Shown piece by piece: positions 30,730-33,534 of a DNA stretch of 33,534 nt (positions within the stretch are counted from its first letter, which is position 1; each line of letters opens with the position of its first letter). Where the stretch lies: the NCBI RefSeq assembly GCF_023544665.1, contig NZ_JAMJFL010000047.1:1-33534 (forward strand), read 5' to 3'. Source of the DNA: Streptomyces sp. YS415 (GTDB lineage: Bacteria; Actinomycetota; Actinomycetes; Streptomycetales; Streptomycetaceae). The position numbers and the translations under genes are program-made. The notes beneath the pieces were generated by a model. The model was not told the origin of the DNA, did not search any database, and saw only the letters and a list, made by a program, of their open reading frames with translations.

Positions 30730-31215
30730 TTACTGCTGCGGGTGGTGCGGGGGGATCGGGGGGAGGTCGCCCGTGGTCTCGTAGGCCGCCAGCATGTCGA
30801 TGCGGCGGATGTGGCGGTCGTCACCCGAGAACGGGGTGGCGAGGAAGATCTCCACGAACTTCGTCGCCTCGTCCTGGGTGTGCATACGAGCGCCGACCGC
30901 CACGACGTTGGCGTCGTTGTGCTGGCGCCCCAGGGCCGCGGTCTCCTCGCTCCAGGCCAGTGCCGCACGGACACCCTTGACCTTGTTCGCCGCGATCTGC
31001 TCGCCGTTGCCGGAGCCGCCGATGACGATGCCGAGGGCATCGGGGTCGGCGGCGGTGCGCTCGGCGGCGCGGAGGCAGAAGGGCGGGTAGTCGTCCTGGG
31101 CGTCGTAGAGGTGAGGGCCGCAGTCGACGGGGTCGTGCCCCGCCGCCTTGAGCCACTCGACGAGGTGGTTCTTGAGTTCGTAGCCCGCATGGTCGGAGCC
31201 GAGGTACACGCGCAT
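30730..31215 (-). CDS. rpiB: Ribose-5-phosphate isomerase B
   Basis: A 161-residue RpiB/LacA-family enzyme interconverting ribose-5-phosphate and ribulose-5-phosphate in the pentose phosphate pathway. Motifs: LGSDHAGYELKNHLVEWL at the N-terminus, IGGSGNGEQIAANKVKGVRAAL as the phosphate/anion loop, and RQHNDANVVAVGAR. The actinobacterial type lacks the cysteine of E. coli RpiB at the catalytic loop and uses another residue there. ATG 31215 has no ribosome-binding site, suggesting a leaderless message, though the upstream CACACT is a poor -10. The 3' end is Pro/His/Gln-rich. Confidence 0.95.
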   Translation of the reverse strand: MRVYLGSDHAGYELKNHLVEWLKAAGHDPVDCGPHLYDAQDDYPPFCLRAAERTAADPDALGIVIGGSGNGEQIAANKVKGVRAALAWSEETAALGRQHNDANVVAVGARMHTQDEATKFVEIFLATPFSGDDRHIRRIDMLAAYETTGDLPPIPPHHPQQ

Positions 31216-31273
31216 GCGACGAGTGTGACACGACCGTTTCCGGGCAGCCGCCCCGGGGGTTGACCCGGAAAAG

Positions 31274-31299
31274 CCTGAGCAATCCCATAGAAGCTCAGG
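31274..31299. promoter_or_regulatory. Inverted repeat in the rpiB-permease intergenic region
   Basis: CCTGAGC (31274-31280) and GCTCAGG (31293-31299) form a 7-bp inverted repeat with a 12-nt spacer, in the divergent promoter region. A TTGACC hexamer lies at 31260-31265, but no convincing -10 follows. It may be an operator. Confidence 0.4.
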
Positions 31300-31398
31300 G
31301 AAACCTCAAGTAACGATCCGGAATCAAAGGTTCAATTACTTCTCCGCCTCCGTTTCACTGGACCGACTTGTTAGGCACCGGCACGAAGGAACACCCCT

Positions 31399-32841
31399 AT
31401 GACCTCGCAGCCGACCCTGTCGAAGGCTGAAAAGGACCCTGGAGCCCCCGGCGATCCCGGCAACGGCCTCCAGGCAGGGCTCAAGAACCGTCATTTGTCG
31501 ATGATCGCGATCGGCGGTGTCATCGGCGCCGGACTCTTCGTCGGGTCCTCCTCCGGTATCGCCACCGCGGGCCCCGGCATCCTCCTGTCGTACGCGCTCG
31601 TCGGCACGCTCGTGGTGCTGGTGATGCGGATGCTCGGTGAGATGTCCGCGGCCAACCCGACCTCGGGTTCGTTCTCGGCCCACGCCGACCGCGCGCTCGG
31701 CCGCTGGGCCGGGTTCTCCATCGGCTGGCTGTACTGGTTCTTCTGGGTCGTGGTGCTGGCCGTCGAGGCGACCGCCGGCGCGGTGATCCTCGAGGGCTGG
31801 ATCCCGGCCGTACCGCAGTGGGCCTGGGCGCTCATCGTGATGGTGGTGCTGACCGCCACCAACCTGGTCTCCGTCGGCTCCTACGGCGAGTTCGAGTTCT
31901 GGTTCGCCGGGATCAAGGTCGTCGCGATCGCCGCGTTCATCGTCATCGGCGGGCTCGCCGTCTTCGGCCTGCTGCCCGGCGTCGACAGCGAGCAGGCCGG
32001 ACTGGGCAACCTCACCGAGCACGGTGGCTTCCTGCCCAACGGGCCCGGCGCGATCCTCACCGGTGTGCTGCTCGTCGTCTTCTCCTTCATGGGCAGCGAG
32101 ATCGCCACCCTGGCCGCCGGCGAGTCCGAGGACCCGCAGCGGGCCGTCACCAAGGCGACCAACAGCATCATCTGGCGCGTCGCCGTCTTCTACCTCGGCT
32201 CGATCTTCGTCGTGGTCACCCTGCTCCCGTGGGACAGCAAGTCGATCGCCGAGGACGGTTCCTACGTCGCCGCCCTCGACTCCCTCGGCATCGCGCACGC
32301 CGGTCAGATCATGAACTTCATCGTGCTGACCTCGGTGCTGTCCTGCCTGAACTCGGGTCTGTACACGGCGTCCCGCATGGCCTTCTCGCTCGGCCGGCGC
32401 GGGGACGCGCCCAAGGCGTTCGCGAAGACCACCGGCCGGGGCGTGCCGCTCGCGGCGATCCTCTCGTCCGTCGTCTTCGGCTTCGTCGCCGTGTTCTTCA
32501 ACTACCAGTACCCGGACACCGTCTTCCTCTTCCTGCTCAACTCCAGCGGTGCGGTGGCGCTGTTCGTCTGGCTGGCCATCTGCTTCTCGCAGCTGCGGAT
32601 GCGGAAGATCATCCAGGCCGAGGCGCCGGAGAAGCTCGTCGTCCGGATGTGGCTGTACCCGTACCTGACCTGGGCCACGGCCGCGATGATCGTGTTCGTC
32701 CTCGGCTACATGCTGACCGACACCGAGCACGACGGACGCCGGACGGTCCTGCTGTCGCTGCTGGTCGCGGCGATCGTGCTGACCATCGCCTTCGTCAAGG
32801 AGAAGATGCGCGGCGGCGCCGACAAGGTGGACGCCGGCTGA
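31399..32841 (+). CDS. APC-superfamily amino acid permease (GabP/AAT type)
   Basis: A 480-residue transporter with about twelve membrane helices. LKNRHLSMIAIGGVIGAGLFVGSSSGIATAGPG is represented here by HLSMIAIGGVIGAGLFVGS, the AAT-family helix 1 signature, followed by PTSGSFSAHADRALGRWAGF and FSFMGSEIATLAAGESEDP. These place it among proton-coupled permeases for GABA, D-serine/D-alanine/glycine or similar amino acids; the substrate cannot be fixed by reading. ATG 31399 follows GAAGGA 9 nt upstream. It is transcribed alone and divergent from rpiB, with a strong terminator. Confidence 0.92.
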   Translation: MTSQPTLSKAEKDPGAPGDPGNGLQAGLKNRHLSMIAIGGVIGAGLFVGSSSGIATAGPGILLSYALVGTLVVLVMRMLGEMSAANPTSGSFSAHADRALGRWAGFSIGWLYWFFWVVVLAVEATAGAVILEGWIPAVPQWAWALIVMVVLTATNLVSVGSYGEFEFWFAGIKVVAIAAFIVIGGLAVFGLLPGVDSEQAGLGNLTEHGGFLPNGPGAILTGVLLVVFSFMGSEIATLAAGESEDPQRAVTKATNSIIWRVAVFYLGSIFVVVTLLPWDSKSIAEDGSYVAALDSLGIAHAGQIMNFIVLTSVLSCLNSGLYTASRMAFSLGRRGDAPKAFAKTTGRGVPLAAILSSVVFGFVAVFFNYQYPDTVFLFLLNSSGAVALFVWLAICFSQLRMRKIIQAEAPEKLVVRMWLYPYLTWATAAMIVFVLGYMLTDTEHDGRRTVLLSLLVAAIVLTIAFVKEKMRGGADKVDAG

Positions 32842-32856
32842 TCCGCTCACCTGTCG

Positions 32857-32878
32857 AGAGGGCCCCTCGGGGCCCTCT
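32857..32878 (+). terminator. Permease terminator with T tract
   Basis: AGAGGGCCCC (32857-32866) and GGGGCCCTCT (32869-32878) form a 9-10-bp stem followed by TTTT (32878-32881). It is the only classic rho-independent terminator with a T run in the window. Confidence 0.88.
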
Positions 32879-32886
32879 TTTCATGC

Positions 32887-33534
32887 TCAGAGGATGGTGA
32901 AGCTCTCCTTCACCTCCTCGTACGTGCTCAGCGCCTGCTCCTCGCTGTCCGGCTGGTACCAGGTGTTGATCTGGTACGACTTCCCCTCCTCGTTGAAGCC
33001 CAGCAGCCGGGCGTGCCAGTGGACGCCCTCCAGGGTGAAGGTGTACTCCCAGACGACCGCGGGAGAGCCGCGGAACGTCGTCTCCTCCAGGCGGATCTTC
33101 TGGTACGCCTGCCCCTGGTGGGCGTTCTGCTCCGAGGTCTCCCAGGTCTCCATGAGGTCGCCGCGGGCGAGGGAGGACTTCGCGACGAGTTCCTGTGTGC
33201 CGTCGGGTGCGGTGTAGTGCACCTCCGCGCCCGTCTTCACGTCCCGCCGCCAGCCCTCGGGAGGCGCCCAGGCGAACCCGCCGGCCTCCGTGCGCGCTCC
33301 CGGCGGCAGGGTCCGCGGACGGGCGGTGCCTTCCACGGTGGGCGAAGGGGAGGGCGAGTAGGCGGAGGAGGAGGGTGTCGAACCGCCGGCCTTGTCGTCC
33401 TCGGGGGACCCGCCGGAGTTCATGAGCAGGACGACGGCCACCACGGCTCCGGCGGTGACGAGTCCCGCGGCGGCGAGCAGGACGGGGCCCCGGCGCGACG
33501 GGCGGAGGCGGGCGGGAACCGCGGGGCCGGGCAG
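32887..33534 (-). CDS. Single-pass membrane protein, C-terminal part (partial)
   Basis: At least 216 codons are visible and the frame stays open through the right edge, so the N-terminus is missing. The visible part starts with a basic juxtamembrane stretch (PARLRPSRRGPVLL), one membrane helix (LLAAAGLVTAGAVVAVVLLM), a Ser/Pro/Thr-rich linker (STPSSSAYSPSPSPTVEG) and a ~130-residue extracellular domain ending YEEVKESFTIL. This is the layout of the C-terminal half of many actinobacterial Ser/Thr protein kinases and related sensors, but no kinase motif is in the window, so the identity is open. It is convergent with the permease. Confidence 0.75.
   Translation of the reverse strand: MPGPAVPARLRPSRRGPVLLAAAGLVTAGAVVAVVLLMNSGGSPEDDKAGGSTPSSSAYSPSPSPTVEGTARPRTLPPGARTEAGGFAWAPPEGWRRDVKTGAEVHYTAPDGTQELVAKSSLARGDLMETWETSEQNAHQGQAYQKIRLEETTFRGSPAVVWEYTFTLEGVHWHARLLGFNEEGKSYQINTWYQPDSEEQALSTYEEVKESFTIL

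Overview
The window is high-GC actinobacterial chromosome, almost certainly Streptomyces. Codon third positions are nearly all G/C, GTG starts are common, several starts look leaderless, and the gene order (rne, split radical-SAM pair, rodA-pbp2-mreDCB, ndk, folC, valS, clpX-clpP2-clpP1-tig, tRNA-Pro/tRNA-Gly) matches the conserved core region I know from Streptomyces coelicolor. It is mainly a core housekeeping region and contains no insertion sequence, prophage or CRISPR array.

Layout. 1-4848 (minus strand): a probable operon running from a TIGR03960-type radical SAM protein, through an unrecognised Trp/Arg-rich protein built on a PVGH repeat, to a TIGR03936/DUF2344 radical-SAM-linked protein, and on to the 5' end of an RNase E/G gene cut by the window edge. 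4937-6442: a CYTH-CHAD protein with a leaderless-type promoter. 6524-12946 (minus): the cell-wall elongation/sporulation-wall cluster mreB, mreC, mreD, pbp2, rodA, with a strong hairpin separating mreB from mreC. 13201-18304 (minus): ndk, a DUF4233 membrane protein, folC and valS. 18441-19364 (plus): a Pro/Gly/Tyr-rich single-pass membrane protein. 19440-23980 (minus): clpX, clpP2, clpP1 and trigger factor, with a good match to the ClgR operator upstream of clpP1. 24148-24428: tRNA-Pro (minus) and tRNA-Gly (plus). 24574-25150 (minus): two very small membrane-protein genes.

25151-33534 is more accessory: an AT-rich intergenic stretch, an acyltransferase-3 membrane protein, a small MESH1-like HD protein translationally coupled to a SpoIIE/PP2C membrane phosphatase, an Eis-like GNAT, a 20-bp tandem repeat, a Nei-type DNA glycosylase, RpiB, an amino-acid permease, and the C-terminal part of a single-pass membrane protein cut by the right edge.

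How the parts relate. The mre-pbp2-rodA block makes lateral/spore wall peptidoglycan. Trigger factor, ClpP1/P2 and ClpX handle folding and regulated proteolysis. The radical-SAM pair beside RNase E is a widespread but functionally unassigned set and, together with the PVGH-repeat protein between its two halves, is the best candidate for undescribed biology here. The HD-PP2C pair is a second candidate. All functional calls come from reading translated sequence and motif knowledge; no database search was run.
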